Assembly: GCA_965276665.1 (NCBI GenBank)
Contig: OZ255620.1
Location: 4,402,001-4,466,000 of the forward strand
Source: CAWGJC01 sp965276665
Lineage (GTDB): Bacteria > Pseudomonadota > Alphaproteobacteria > Acetobacterales > Acetobacteraceae
Direction: 5' to 3'
DNA length: 64,000 nucleotides
The position numbers were made by a program, and so were the translations under genes. The notes under the pieces were generated by a model. That model was given only the letters and a program-made list of their open reading frames with translations, made no database searches and had not been told where the DNA came from. Shown here piece after piece: positions 52,245 through 60,497 of the stretch (within the stretch, counting starts at the first letter, position 1; each line of letters opens with the position of its first letter).

Positions 52245-52598
52245 ATGAATGACGTGACGCATGGAAGCTGGACGCCGGAGGGCAGCACCGAGCCGCGCCC
52301 GACCGAGGACGGGGTGATCGCCGCTATCGGCACGGTGTACGATCCGGAGATCCCGGTGAATATCTACGAGCTTGGCCTGATCTACGCGATCGAGATCGCC
52401 GAGAGCGGCCATGTGAAGGTCGAGATGACGCTGACCGCCCCTGGCTGCCCGAGCGCGCAGGAGCTGCCCGAGCAGGTGCGCGAGGCGATCATGGCGGTGC
52501 CGGGCGTGACCGGCGCCGAGGTGGAGACGGTGTGGGATCCGCCCTGGGATCCGAGCCGGATGAGCGAGGACGCGCGTCTCTCGCTGAACATGTATTGA
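52245..52598 (+). CDS. sufT: SufT/MIP18-family Fe-S maturation protein
   Basis: A 117-residue DUF59 protein (SufT). TVYDPEIPVNIYELGLIYAIEI and TLTAPGCPSAQELPEQVREA are the family core, with the conserved Cys in PGCPSA; DPPWDPSRMSEDARLSLNMY is the typical C-terminus. It helps Fe-S delivery under high demand in other bacteria. It starts 9 bases after sufU. Confidence 0.92.
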   Translation: MNDVTHGSWTPEGSTEPRPTEDGVIAAIGTVYDPEIPVNIYELGLIYAIEIAESGHVKVEMTLTAPGCPSAQELPEQVREAIMAVPGVTGAEVETVWDPPWDPSRMSEDARLSLNMY

Positions 52599-52606
52599 GG
52601 TGGATG

Positions 52607-52975
52607 ATGAGCACGACCGAGACGATCGCCCGCCCCAAGCGTGCCCTGCCGCCGCTGATGTCGCTGAGCGACACCGCGGCTGAGCGGCTGCGCGGCCTCT
52701 ATGCCAACGCGCATGCCGGCATGCTGCTGCGTATCGGCGTGAAGGCGAAGGGCTGCTCCGGCATGGCCTATGACATGAGCTGGGTCGAGGCCCCCGGGCC
52801 GGGCGACGAGGTGGTGAGCGACAAGGGCCTCACCGTGCTGGTCGACCGCAAGGCCAGCCTGTTCCTGATCGGCACGATCATGGATTACGAGGTGAAGGAC
52901 CTGTCCGCCGGCTTCACCTTCGTGAACCCGAACGAGAAGGGCCGCTGCGGTTGCGGCGAAAGCTTCCACATCTGA
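52607..52975 (+). CDS. sufA: A-type Fe-S carrier (SufA/HesB family)
   Basis: A 122-residue A-type carrier transferring Fe-S clusters to apo-proteins. The three cluster Cys residues are in VKAKGCSGMAYDM and GRCGCGESFHI. The ATG at 52607 has GAGG six bases upstream; the adjacent ATG at 52604 would be too close. Last recognised suf gene of the operon. Confidence 0.93.
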   Translation: MSTTETIARPKRALPPLMSLSDTAAERLRGLYANAHAGMLLRIGVKAKGCSGMAYDMSWVEAPGPGDEVVSDKGLTVLVDRKASLFLIGTIMDYEVKDLSAGFTFVNPNEKGRCGCGESFHI

Positions 52976-52979
52976 TGCC

Positions 52980-54089
52980 GTGACCCTCGTGCACCAGGTC
53001 GGGGCGGCGCTGCTGCTCGCGGCCGGCATGGCGTGGGATGTCGGCTGGAGCCTGGTTCTCGGCTTCGCTCTGTCAGGCCTCGTGCAGGCGTTGGTCTCGC
53101 CGGAGGGGATGCGACGGGTGCTCGGACGCGATGGCGTCCGTGAGATCGCGCTCGCGACGGCTTTCGGGGCGGCGAGCTCCTCCTGCTCCTATGCATCGGC
53201 CGCTGTGTCGCGGACTCTCTTCAAGCGCGGTGCGGCGCTCATCCCGTCGCTCGCCTTCCTGTTCGCCTCGACCAATTTGGTGGTCGAGCTCGGGATCGTG
53301 CTGTTTCTCCTGCTCGGCTGGCAATTCACCGCGGCGGAATGGATCGGCGGCATCGTGCTGGTTGCGATCATGGCGGCGCTGGTGCGGCTTACTTATCCGG
53401 CCCGTCTGGTCGAGGCGGCGCGCGCGCATCCGGAAGCGGGCGGCGGACACTCGCATGCCGCCATGCCGGTCGGCGGCGACACGCTCCGGGCCAAGCTCCG
53501 CAATCCTGAACTGCCGGTCCGCGTCGCGCAGAGTTTCGTGATGGATGTCTCGATGCTGTGGAAGGATCTGGCGATCGGTTTCCTCGCCGCCGGCTTCCTC
53601 GGCGAATTCGTCCCCGGCGGCTGGTGGGCGGCGCTGTTCCTGCACGACGCCTCGCCCTGGCTGCGCGCGCCGCTCAATGCGCTGCTCGGACCGCTGATCG
53701 CGGTGGTGAGCTTTGTCTGCTCGATCGGCAATGTGCCGCTGGCGGCGATATTATGGGCGAGCGGCATCAGCTTCGGCGGCGTGCTCGCCTTCCTCTACGC
53801 CGATCTCATCGTGCTGCCGCTGCTCGACGTCTACCGGCGGTACTACGGCTGGCGGATGACGGCCTATATCGCCGGCGTGTTCTACGCGACGATGGTGCTG
53901 GCGGCGCTGGTGATGGATGCCGTGTTTTCCGGTGCTGGCTTCGTGCCGCCCGCGCAGCCGGGGCTGCGGGCGGACGTCACGCATTTCGCGATCGACCATA
54001 CGTTCTGGCTGAACCTGGTGTTCGGTGCTCTGGCGATCTTCCTCGTGGTGGTGAACCGGCGCCGTCCGATGCACCATCATCACCCCTAG
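52980..54089 (+). CDS. ArsP/DUF318-like membrane permease
   Basis: A 369-residue polytopic membrane protein of the ArsP-like permease family. A SSSCSYASAAVSRTLFKRGAALIPSLAF segment (in part) is the first repeat motif with its Cys; VVSFVCSIGNVPLAAILWASGISFGG is the second. About eight to ten hydrophobic spans are visible, plus a His-rich cytosolic loop (GGGHSHAAMP) and a His-rich tail (PMHHHHP). ArsP exports organoarsenicals, but other members are uncharacterised and the His clusters hint at metal. The GTG start is 4 bases after the sufA stop, so it is probably an operon member. The TAG stop is part of a family B repeat. Confidence 0.78.
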   Translation: MTLVHQVGAALLLAAGMAWDVGWSLVLGFALSGLVQALVSPEGMRRVLGRDGVREIALATAFGAASSSCSYASAAVSRTLFKRGAALIPSLAFLFASTNLVVELGIVLFLLLGWQFTAAEWIGGIVLVAIMAALVRLTYPARLVEAARAHPEAGGGHSHAAMPVGGDTLRAKLRNPELPVRVAQSFVMDVSMLWKDLAIGFLAAGFLGEFVPGGWWAALFLHDASPWLRAPLNALLGPLIAVVSFVCSIGNVPLAAILWASGISFGGVLAFLYADLIVLPLLDVYRRYYGWRMTAYIAGVFYATMVLAALVMDAVFSGAGFVPPAQPGLRADVTHFAIDHTFWLNLVFGALAIFLVVVNRRRPMHHHHP

Positions 54090-54202
54090 AGCATTTTCAG
54101 TTAAGTCGCGCCGGCCCTCGCTCCAACGAAAGTATACTACCGATGGGGGCCGGGCGGGGGGCGAGGGCCGGCGCCAACTCCACCGAAGGTGAAAATGCTC
54201 TA
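54087..54202. repeat. Family B terminator-like repeat, copy 3
   Basis: Ends AGAGCATTTTCA (54088-54099) and TGAAAATGCTCT (54190-54201) pair perfectly over 12 bp; an inner stem GCGCCGGCCCTCGC (54108-54121) pairs with 54161-54174. The centre AACGAAAGTATACTACCGAT is nearly identical to copy 1. The outermost bases give the TAG stops of the permease and of the DUF3833 gene. Confidence 0.85.
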
Positions 54203-54745
54203 ATCGTGGATGAACACCGCCTCGATCTCGCCGACGCCGATGCCGAACTTCGTCGCCCAGGCGCGGTTCATCATCACCTTGTCGCTCATCATCCACTGCC
54301 AGTCGTCGAAATCGACGGTATGTGGCGAGCCGCTCTTGGTGAGATCGAAACTGTAGTGCATCCGATAGGCGTTGCCGGATTCGCGGCCGCGCGTCACGCC
54401 CACCACTTCGGGGGTCCGGCCGATCCAGGTGCCGTCGGGCTCCCGCTGATAGGTCCAGTCCCGATCCTGCGTCGTGCCGTCGGGATAGACGTAATGCTCG
54501 TGCAACCGAAGCACGCTGCCATCCCAATGCCCGTTCTCGTCGGCGGTGAACTGCTTCACCACATTGCCGCTGGGCGAGAAGAAGAATCCGTAGCCCCTGG
54601 AATGCCCGTTGTAGAAATCCTGCAGGTGGAAGGCGGGCGTGCGGTCGGCGAAGGCGGTGACCGGTTGGCGCGCACAGCCAAGGACGAGCGCCGGGAGAAG
54701 CAGGGTCATCGCGCGGCTGAGCGGTCGTGCCATCACGCTGGTCAT
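54200..54745 (-). CDS. DUF3833-family putative lipoprotein
   Basis: A 181-residue DUF3833 protein. AMTLLLPALVLGCARQP contains a lipoprotein signal and lipobox (LVLGC). The family body includes FHLQDFYNGHSRGYGFFF, NVVKQFTADENGHWDG, DRDWTYQREPDGTWIG and MNRAWATKFGIGVGEIEAVF. Function is unknown. The ATG at 54745 overlaps the last base of the upstream gene's TAA, suggesting coupled translation; ATGs at 54733 and 54712 are alternatives. Confidence 0.8.
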   Translation of the reverse strand: MTSVMARPLSRAMTLLLPALVLGCARQPVTAFADRTPAFHLQDFYNGHSRGYGFFFSPSGNVVKQFTADENGHWDGSVLRLHEHYVYPDGTTQDRDWTYQREPDGTWIGRTPEVVGVTRGRESGNAYRMHYSFDLTKSGSPHTVDFDDWQWMMSDKVMMNRAWATKFGIGVGEIEAVFIHD

Positions 54746-56085
54746 TATTCTGAACGTCCTCGCCTTTGTCGGGTGAGTTGAGCAGGTTTCGCGAACACGC
54801 ACACGCTTTCGAGCCGCGCCGACCACAGGAACTGGTCGATCGGCGTCGCGTGTAACAGGGCGTAGCCGGCATTGTGCAGCATGCGCGCGTCACGGGTGAG
54901 CGCGGCCGGGTTGCAGCTGACATAGACGACCGGGACACCGGCGGCGGCGATGCCCGGCATCTGCGCCGCGGCGCCGGCATGCGGCGGATCGAGCACCAGC
55001 GCGCCGGCGCCGCCGATCTCCCCTGAGGCGAGAGGCTGGCGCGCGAGGTCGCGCAGTTGCGTCTCGATCCGCGTGCCGGTGGCGGCGCGGCGGAGCGCCG
55101 CATGCGCGGCAGCGTCCCCCTCGATCGCCAGCACGCGCGCGCGGCCGGCGAGCGCGAAGCTGAGCGTGCCGATCCCGGCGAACAGCTCGATGATTTTCCC
55201 CTGCCCGCGCAGGCGTTCCGGCAGGCCCGCCAGCACCGCACCCACGATCGCGTGCTCGCCTGCCGCGGAGGCTTGCAGGAAGGCGCCGGGCGGAGGCGCC
55301 ACCAAGGAGCCGGAGAGCGCGAGGGAGACCGGCGCAAGCTGCACGGCGATCTCCGGCTCGCCCGCACCGAGCGCCACGGCGATCCGCGGGATCCTCTGTC
55401 CGCGCGCGAATGCAGCCAGCGCGCTCCGATCGGCGGCGTCCGGTGCGGCGTCAAGACGCAGCAGCAGGTCGGGACCGGTGTCGAGCAGGTTGAGCACCGC
55501 CGATCCCTTCCGCCGGAATAGGCGCAGGCCGCCGAGCACGGTGCGGAGCGGCGGCAGTAAGGCGAGCAGCGCCGGGTGCAGAATGGTGCAGGTCGCGAAA
55601 TCGACCACCGCATGCTCGCGCCGGCGGTGCAGCCCGATGAGCACGCGTCCGCCCTCACGCCGGAGCGCGAGATCGATCCGCCGGCGCGATGCGGGCGCCG
55701 TGCGGGCGAGCGGCGCCGGCGCGGCCTCGGGGAAGCCGGCGCGGCGCAATGCATCGCGCAACAGGCCGGATTTCCATGCGGCATAGGCCGCATCATCCCA
55801 ATGCTGGAGCGCGCATCCTCCGCAGGCGCCGAAATGCGGACAGGGAGGATCGCACCGCTCTGGGCTCGCCTCGATCAGCGATACGAGCTCGCGCTCGCGC
55901 GCCAGCACGCGCTCGCCGGGCAGGGTGAAGGGGATGAAGGCGCGTGCGTCGCGGTCAGCGCCCTTGGCAGCGACCCCGTCGCCGTCGGTGCCGATCCGCG
56001 CGATGCGGAATTCAGCCGCCGAAGGCGGAGAGGCCGGTCTGCGCGCGCCCGAGGATGAGCGCGTGGACGTCGTGCGTGCCCTCAT
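54745..56085 (-). CDS. RlmD/RumA-family 23S rRNA (uracil-C5) methyltransferase
   Basis: SAM-dependent RNA m5U methyltransferase, up to 446 residues. The Fe-S motif CPHFGACGGCALQHW with an earlier CDPPC is in the N-terminal part; the methyltransferase core has IIELFAGIGTLSFALAG, a VLDPPHAGA motif and the nucleophile loop YVSCNPAALTRD. An intact TRAM domain is not obvious. The only ATG in frame upstream of FRIARIGTDGDG is 56085, overlapping the gcdH end by 74 bases; a shorter non-ATG start is possible. Confidence 0.85.
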   Translation of the reverse strand: MRARTTSTRSSSGARRPASPPSAAEFRIARIGTDGDGVAAKGADRDARAFIPFTLPGERVLARERELVSLIEASPERCDPPCPHFGACGGCALQHWDDAAYAAWKSGLLRDALRRAGFPEAAPAPLARTAPASRRRIDLALRREGGRVLIGLHRRREHAVVDFATCTILHPALLALLPPLRTVLGGLRLFRRKGSAVLNLLDTGPDLLLRLDAAPDAADRSALAAFARGQRIPRIAVALGAGEPEIAVQLAPVSLALSGSLVAPPPGAFLQASAAGEHAIVGAVLAGLPERLRGQGKIIELFAGIGTLSFALAGRARVLAIEGDAAAHAALRRAATGTRIETQLRDLARQPLASGEIGGAGALVLDPPHAGAAAQMPGIAAAGVPVVYVSCNPAALTRDARMLHNAGYALLHATPIDQFLWSARLESVCVFAKPAQLTRQRRGRSE

Positions 56086-57232
56086 AGGTGTTGACGGATT
56101 CGAGGTTCATCACGTGGCGGATGACGTGGTACTCGTCGGCGATGCCGTTGCCGCCATGCATGTCCCGCGCGGTGCGCGCGATGTCGAGCGCCTTGCCGCA
56201 GGAATTGCGCTTGCAGAGGCTGATCATCTCGGGCGCCGCCTGGCCTTCGTCCCACAGCCGGCCGAGACGCAGCACCGCCTGCAGGCCGAGCGTGATCTCG
56301 GTCTGCATGTCCGCGAGCTTCTTCTGGATCAGCTGGGTGGCGGCGAGCGGGCGGCCGAACATCTGGCGGTCGAGCGTGTAGCGGCGCGCCGCGTGCCAGC
56401 AGAATTCCGCAGCGCCAAGCGCGCCCCAGGCGATGCCGTAGCGCGCGTTGTTGAGGCAGGAGAACGGCCCGCGCAGGCCCTTCACCTTGGGAAGCATCGC
56501 GCTCTCCGGCACCGCGACATCCTGCATCATGATCATGCCGGTGGCGCTGGCGCGCAGGCTGAACTTGCCCTCGATCTTGGGCGCGGACAGGCCGGGCATG
56601 CCCTTCTCGAGGATGAAGCCGCGAATCTCGCCCGCGTCATCCTTGGCCCAGACGACGAACACATCGGCGATCGGCGAATTGCTGATCCAGGTTTTGGAAC
56701 CGTTCAGCACGTAGCCATCGGCGCTGCGCCGCGCGCGCGTGCGCATCGAGCCGGGGTCGGAGCCGGCATCCGGCTCGGTGAGGCCGAAGCAGCCGATCAG
56801 CCGGCCCTCGCGCAGACCGGGCAGGAAGCGTTCCTTCTGCTCGTCAGAGCCGAAGGCGTAGATCGGATACATGACCAGCGAGGATTGCACGGAGAAGGCG
56901 CTGCGATAGCCGCTATCGACGCGCTCGACCTCGCGGGCGATCAGCCCGTAGGCGACGTAGGAGACATCCGCGCAGCCATACCCGTCGAGCGTCGCGCCGA
57001 GGAACCCCATCGCGCCCATCTCGCGCATGATATCGGGGTCGAAACGCTCGTGGCGATTGGCCATGAGAACGCGCGGGAACAGCTTTTCCTGGCAGTATTC
57101 ATGCGCGGCGTCGCGGATCGCGCGCTCCTCCTCGGTGAGCTGCTGCTCGAGCAGCAGCGCGTCGTCCCAGGTGAAGCGGCCGAGCTTGCGCTTCGCTGCG
57201 GTGTCCGGCTTCGTCTCTGCGACGACGTTCAT
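56012..57232 (-). CDS. gcdH: Glutaryl-CoA dehydrogenase-like acyl-CoA dehydrogenase
   Basis: FAD enzyme converting glutaryl-CoA to crotonyl-CoA in lysine/tryptophan breakdown, 406 residues. Motifs: FGLTEPDAGSDPGSM, LNGSKTWISNSPIADVFVVWA (in part), KGLRGPFSCLNNARYGIAWG, QMFGRPLAATQLIQKKLADM and the catalytic Glu in NTYEGTHDVHALILGRAQTG. All point to the glutaryl-CoA branch of the family. Electrons go via ETF to the ETF-QO at 6.5 kb. Confidence 0.92.
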   Translation of the reverse strand: MNVVAETKPDTAAKRKLGRFTWDDALLLEQQLTEEERAIRDAAHEYCQEKLFPRVLMANRHERFDPDIMREMGAMGFLGATLDGYGCADVSYVAYGLIAREVERVDSGYRSAFSVQSSLVMYPIYAFGSDEQKERFLPGLREGRLIGCFGLTEPDAGSDPGSMRTRARRSADGYVLNGSKTWISNSPIADVFVVWAKDDAGEIRGFILEKGMPGLSAPKIEGKFSLRASATGMIMMQDVAVPESAMLPKVKGLRGPFSCLNNARYGIAWGALGAAEFCWHAARRYTLDRQMFGRPLAATQLIQKKLADMQTEITLGLQAVLRLGRLWDEGQAAPEMISLCKRNSCGKALDIARTARDMHGGNGIADEYHVIRHVMNLESVNTYEGTHDVHALILGRAQTGLSAFGG

Positions 57233-57245
57233 GTCTTCCTCCCGG

Positions 57246-59057
57246 TCAGGCGGCGGCGCGGGTGCGCGGGCGGATCAGCATGAAGGCCGGCACGTCGTCG
57301 CCGAAACCGATTACGCTCGGGCCCAGATCCTCGTCGCGCCGGGGACGATCGCGCCTTGGTCCGCGATCGAGCGGACGATCTCCGTTGCGCGGCGCGTCGG
57401 CGTGGCGCGGCTCGCTCCGCGTGATTTCATCGCGACCCCGTTCGCCGCGGCCTTGCGCACCGTAGCGGCGCGATCCCCGGTTTTGCGCCTGGCTTTGCGC
57501 ATCGGGGCCGGCGAGCTCGGGCTGACGCGCCTCGACGAAAGGCTCGCCCTCCGGCGACCGATCGGTGCGCGGTTCCGCCACGCGCGATCCTGCCACGATT
57601 TTGTCCGGCGCGCGCTTGTCCGGCGCGCGCCTTGGCTTGGCCTCGGCACGCGGCGTGCGCTTGTCGGCCGCCGGGCGGCCGCCGCGGCCACGCCCGCGTC
57701 CGCGGCGGCCGTCGGCCGCTTCCCACTCCGCCGTCTCGATCCCGTCGATGGTGATCAGCGGGATCGGACGGTCGATCAGCTTCTCGATCGCCTCGACCGC
57801 GAGCCGGTCTTCCGGGTTCGCGATGGTAAAGGCGCGGCCCTCGCGGCCGGCCCGGCCGGTGCGGCCGATGCGGTGGACGTAATCCTCGGCGTGATGCGGC
57901 ACGTCGAAATTGAACACATGCGACAGGCCGCCAATGTCGAGCCCGCGCGCGGCGACGTCGCTGCAGACCAGGAGGTGCAGATCGCCCGCCTTGAAGCGCT
58001 CGAGAGTGGCGAAGCGCATTGGCTGGGTCATGTCGCCATGCAGCGCGCCGGCGCGGAAATCATGCCGGACGAGCGATTTGTGCAGGATGTCCACATCGCG
58101 TTTGCGGTTGCAGAAGATCAGCGCGTTCTGCACCTCCTCGGTGCGGATCAGCCGGCGCAGCGCCTCCCGCTTCTCGGCCTCTGCGACCACGGCGAGCCCC
58201 TGCGTGATGGTGGCGGCGACGGAGGCGGGCGGCGAGACGGAGATCGTCTTCGGGTTCTGCAGGAAGGCGTCGGCGAGCCGTCGGATCTCGGGGGCCATGG
58301 TCGCCGAGAAGAACAGCGTCTGCCGGTTGGCCGGCAGCAGGCCGACGATGCGCTCGACATCGGGGATGAACCCCATGTCCAGCATGCGGTCCGCCTCGTC
58401 GATCACCAGGATCTTCACATCCGAGAGCAGCAGGCCGCCGCGTTCGAACAGGTCGAGCAGACGGCCCGGCGTCGCGATCAGCACATCGACGCCGCGCATC
58501 AGCGCGTCGCGCTGATCGCTCAGGCTCTCGCCGCCGATCAGCAGCGCATGATTGAGCCGGACGTATTTTCCGTAGGCGACGAAATTCTCGGCGACCTGCA
58601 GGGCCAGCTCGCGCGTCGGCTCGAGAATGAGGCTGCGCGGCATGCGGGCGCGAGCGCGCGAGCCGGCGAGGATGTCGATCATCGGGAGCGTGAAGCCGGC
58701 CGTCTTGCCGGTGCCGGTCTGCGCGCAGCCCATCACGTCCCGGCCCATCAGCACCACCGGGATCGCCTGCGCCTGGATGGGCGTCGGATGACGATAGCCT
58801 TTCTCGTCCACCGCGCGCAGGGTCTCGGGAGAGAGATGCAGGTCGGCGAAGACCGGCATCTGCGTCTCTATCTCGTCCGGCTCGCCTTCCGGCACCCCGT
58901 CTTCCGGCGCCTCGGCCTGCGATGTTTGATCCTGCGACGCCTCGGCGTCCGACGCCTTAACCTTCGCCGCCTCGGCCTGCGACGCGGTCGCGGCCTGCTG
59001 CACCGCTTCCTGCGGGTCGTGCGCCGGCTCTGGCGTGTCGTCCGCCGGGGCGGTCAT
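57246..59057 (-). CDS. DEAD-box RNA helicase (RhlE-like)
   Basis: A 603-residue ATP-dependent RNA helicase. Residues 1-65 are an acidic/Ala/Gln low-complexity extension (with repeated SQAEA/SDAEASQD). Then the Q motif HPTPIQAQAIP, Walker A AQTGTGKT, PTRELA, TPGRLLDLF, VIDEADRMLDMGF, FSATM, ARGLDIGG and HRIGRTGRAG. The C-terminal tail (about 440-600) is Arg/Gly/Asp-rich with many RG and DR pairs, typical for RNA binding. ATG 59057 was chosen; TTG 59069 is also open. Separated by 13 bases from gcdH. Confidence 0.92.
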   Translation of the reverse strand: MTAPADDTPEPAHDPQEAVQQAATASQAEAAKVKASDAEASQDQTSQAEAPEDGVPEGEPDEIETQMPVFADLHLSPETLRAVDEKGYRHPTPIQAQAIPVVLMGRDVMGCAQTGTGKTAGFTLPMIDILAGSRARARMPRSLILEPTRELALQVAENFVAYGKYVRLNHALLIGGESLSDQRDALMRGVDVLIATPGRLLDLFERGGLLLSDVKILVIDEADRMLDMGFIPDVERIVGLLPANRQTLFFSATMAPEIRRLADAFLQNPKTISVSPPASVAATITQGLAVVAEAEKREALRRLIRTEEVQNALIFCNRKRDVDILHKSLVRHDFRAGALHGDMTQPMRFATLERFKAGDLHLLVCSDVAARGLDIGGLSHVFNFDVPHHAEDYVHRIGRTGRAGREGRAFTIANPEDRLAVEAIEKLIDRPIPLITIDGIETAEWEAADGRRGRGRGRGGRPAADKRTPRAEAKPRRAPDKRAPDKIVAGSRVAEPRTDRSPEGEPFVEARQPELAGPDAQSQAQNRGSRRYGAQGRGERGRDEITRSEPRHADAPRNGDRPLDRGPRRDRPRRDEDLGPSVIGFGDDVPAFMLIRPRTRAAA

Positions 59058-59099
59058 GGCTTCGGTCAAATCGTGATCCCGATCCCGTCTTGGGGGTGC

Positions 59100-59116
59100 G
59101 TGCCGCCGCGCGGCAC
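59100..59116. other. Small hairpin in the DEAD-box helicase leader
   Basis: GTGCCG (59100-59105) and CGGCAC (59111-59116) pair around CCGCG in the 178-base gap between the divergent helicase and hydrolase genes, 43 bases upstream of the helicase ATG. It could be part of the mRNA leader. No promoter hexamers were confidently found in the gap. Confidence 0.35.
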
Positions 59117-59235
59117 GGGGGGCGCGTCAAACAATTCGCGCCACGCTCGCGATATCTGCAAAAAGGGGCCGGAAGTCAAGGTTTTCCGGTCTGTCGGCGC
59201 TTTTGCGCGGCGCGATTCTGCGGCATTTCCATCGA

Positions 59236-59943
59236 ATGACGGATCGCGCGCCATTGCTGCTGCTGCCTGGACTGCTCTGCGATGCGCGGTTGTGGCGCGA
59301 TCAGGCGGCATCGCTCGCCGATATCGCGACACCCGTGGTCGCCGATCTCACGCAGGATGACACGATCGAGGCGATGGCCGCCCGTGCGGCGGCGGCGATG
59401 CCGCCGCGTTTCGCGCTCGCCGGATTGTCGATGGGCGGCTATGTCGCGCTCGCTGTCATGCGCGCGATGCCGGAGCGCGTGACGCGCCTCTGCCTGCTCG
59501 ACACCTCCGCGCGGGCCGATACGCCGGAGCAGGCGCGGCGGCGGCGCGGCCTGCTCGCGCTCGGCCGCACCGGACGGTTCAAGGGCGTGACGCTGCGATT
59601 GCTGCCGGAGCTGGTGCATGCGGACCGGCTCGGCGACGCCGAGCTCGCCGGCACCGTGATCGCGATGGCGGAGCGGGTCGGGCGGGATGCGTTCCTGCGC
59701 CAGCAGAGCGCGATCCTGGCGCGGCCGGATGCGCGCGACGTGCTGCCGGTGATCCGGATCCCGTGCACGGTCGGGGTCGGCGAAGGCGACCGGCTGACGC
59801 CGCCGGATTGCGCGCGCGAGATCGCGGCGATCGTGCCGGGGGCGCGGCTGCATCTGTTTTCCGGCTGCGGCCATCTGCCGCCGCTCGAGGCGCCGGAGGC
59901 GGTGAGCGACGTGATGCGGCGCTGGATCATGGACGGTCCGTAG
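59236..59943 (+). CDS. Alpha/beta hydrolase
   Basis: A 235-residue serine hydrolase. LLLLPGLLCDARLWRDQ at the start is the HG-equivalent oxyanion region; the nucleophile elbow is LAGLSMGGYVAL (Ser near residue 69), the acid may be in VGEGDRLTPPD and the base His in GCGHLPPLEAPE. Related to small carboxylesterases such as MenH/PcaD-like enzymes, but the substrate is not evident. The upstream non-coding gap is shared with the helicase. Confidence 0.83.
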   Translation: MTDRAPLLLLPGLLCDARLWRDQAASLADIATPVVADLTQDDTIEAMAARAAAAMPPRFALAGLSMGGYVALAVMRAMPERVTRLCLLDTSARADTPEQARRRRGLLALGRTGRFKGVTLRLLPELVHADRLGDAELAGTVIAMAERVGRDAFLRQQSAILARPDARDVLPVIRIPCTVGVGEGDRLTPPDCAREIAAIVPGARLHLFSGCGHLPPLEAPEAVSDVMRRWIMDGP

Positions 59944-59981
59944 GCCATATTGCCGCCATGTCTGGGAGGTATTGAAGCGCC

Positions 59982-60425
59982 ATGAGCACTCCGTCCTCTT
60001 TGCGCCTCTCGTCCGTGCGCCGCCCCGGCCTGCTGCTTCTCGCGGCGGCCGCGCTCGGCGTTGCCGCATTGCCCGCGCCGGCCGCCGCCTATTGGCGTGG
60101 CGGCGTGTGGATCGGGATCGGCGGGCCGCCGGTCTATTATGCGCCGCCGCCGCCGGTGTATTACGGGCCGCCCCCGGCCTATTACGCGCCGCCGCCGCCC
60201 GGCTATGACCCCGGCTACCAACCGGCGCAGGCGTCGCCGCCGCCCGGCTATCAGGCCTCGCAGGGCTATCCGCCTGCGGGCAATCCGGGCCAGAGCTATC
60301 AGGGTCCCTACGGCACCACCTGCTACGCGGGCAATTACACCTGCGCGTTGCCGGCGGCCGGCCCCGTCGGGGCGACCTGCTCCTGCCCAGGGCTCGGCGC
60401 GCCGTCCTTCGGGTCCATCCACTAG
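59982..60425 (+). CDS. Secreted Tyr/Pro/Gly-rich protein
   Basis: A 147-residue exported protein. The signal peptide (RPGLLLLAAAALGVAALPAPAAA) precedes a mature YWRGGVWIGIGGPPVYYAPP start. Repeats of PPPxYYxPP (VYYAPPPP, VYYGPPPA, YYAPPPPG) and PPPGYQ/PGYQ give a low-complexity structural character. The C-terminal TTCYAGNYTCALPAAGP-VGATCSCPG has four Cys that could form disulfides. GGGAGG lies about 14 bases before the ATG. Probably an envelope or surface protein; function unknown. Confidence 0.75.
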   Translation: MSTPSSLRLSSVRRPGLLLLAAAALGVAALPAPAAAYWRGGVWIGIGGPPVYYAPPPPVYYGPPPAYYAPPPPGYDPGYQPAQASPPPGYQASQGYPPAGNPGQSYQGPYGTTCYAGNYTCALPAAGPVGATCSCPGLGAPSFGSIH

Positions 60426-60497
60426 GCGCCGGGCGCGATGCGAGACATCGCGCCCCATCCCGCCGAACCCCATGAGGCCGGTGGCGTTGCAGGCGGA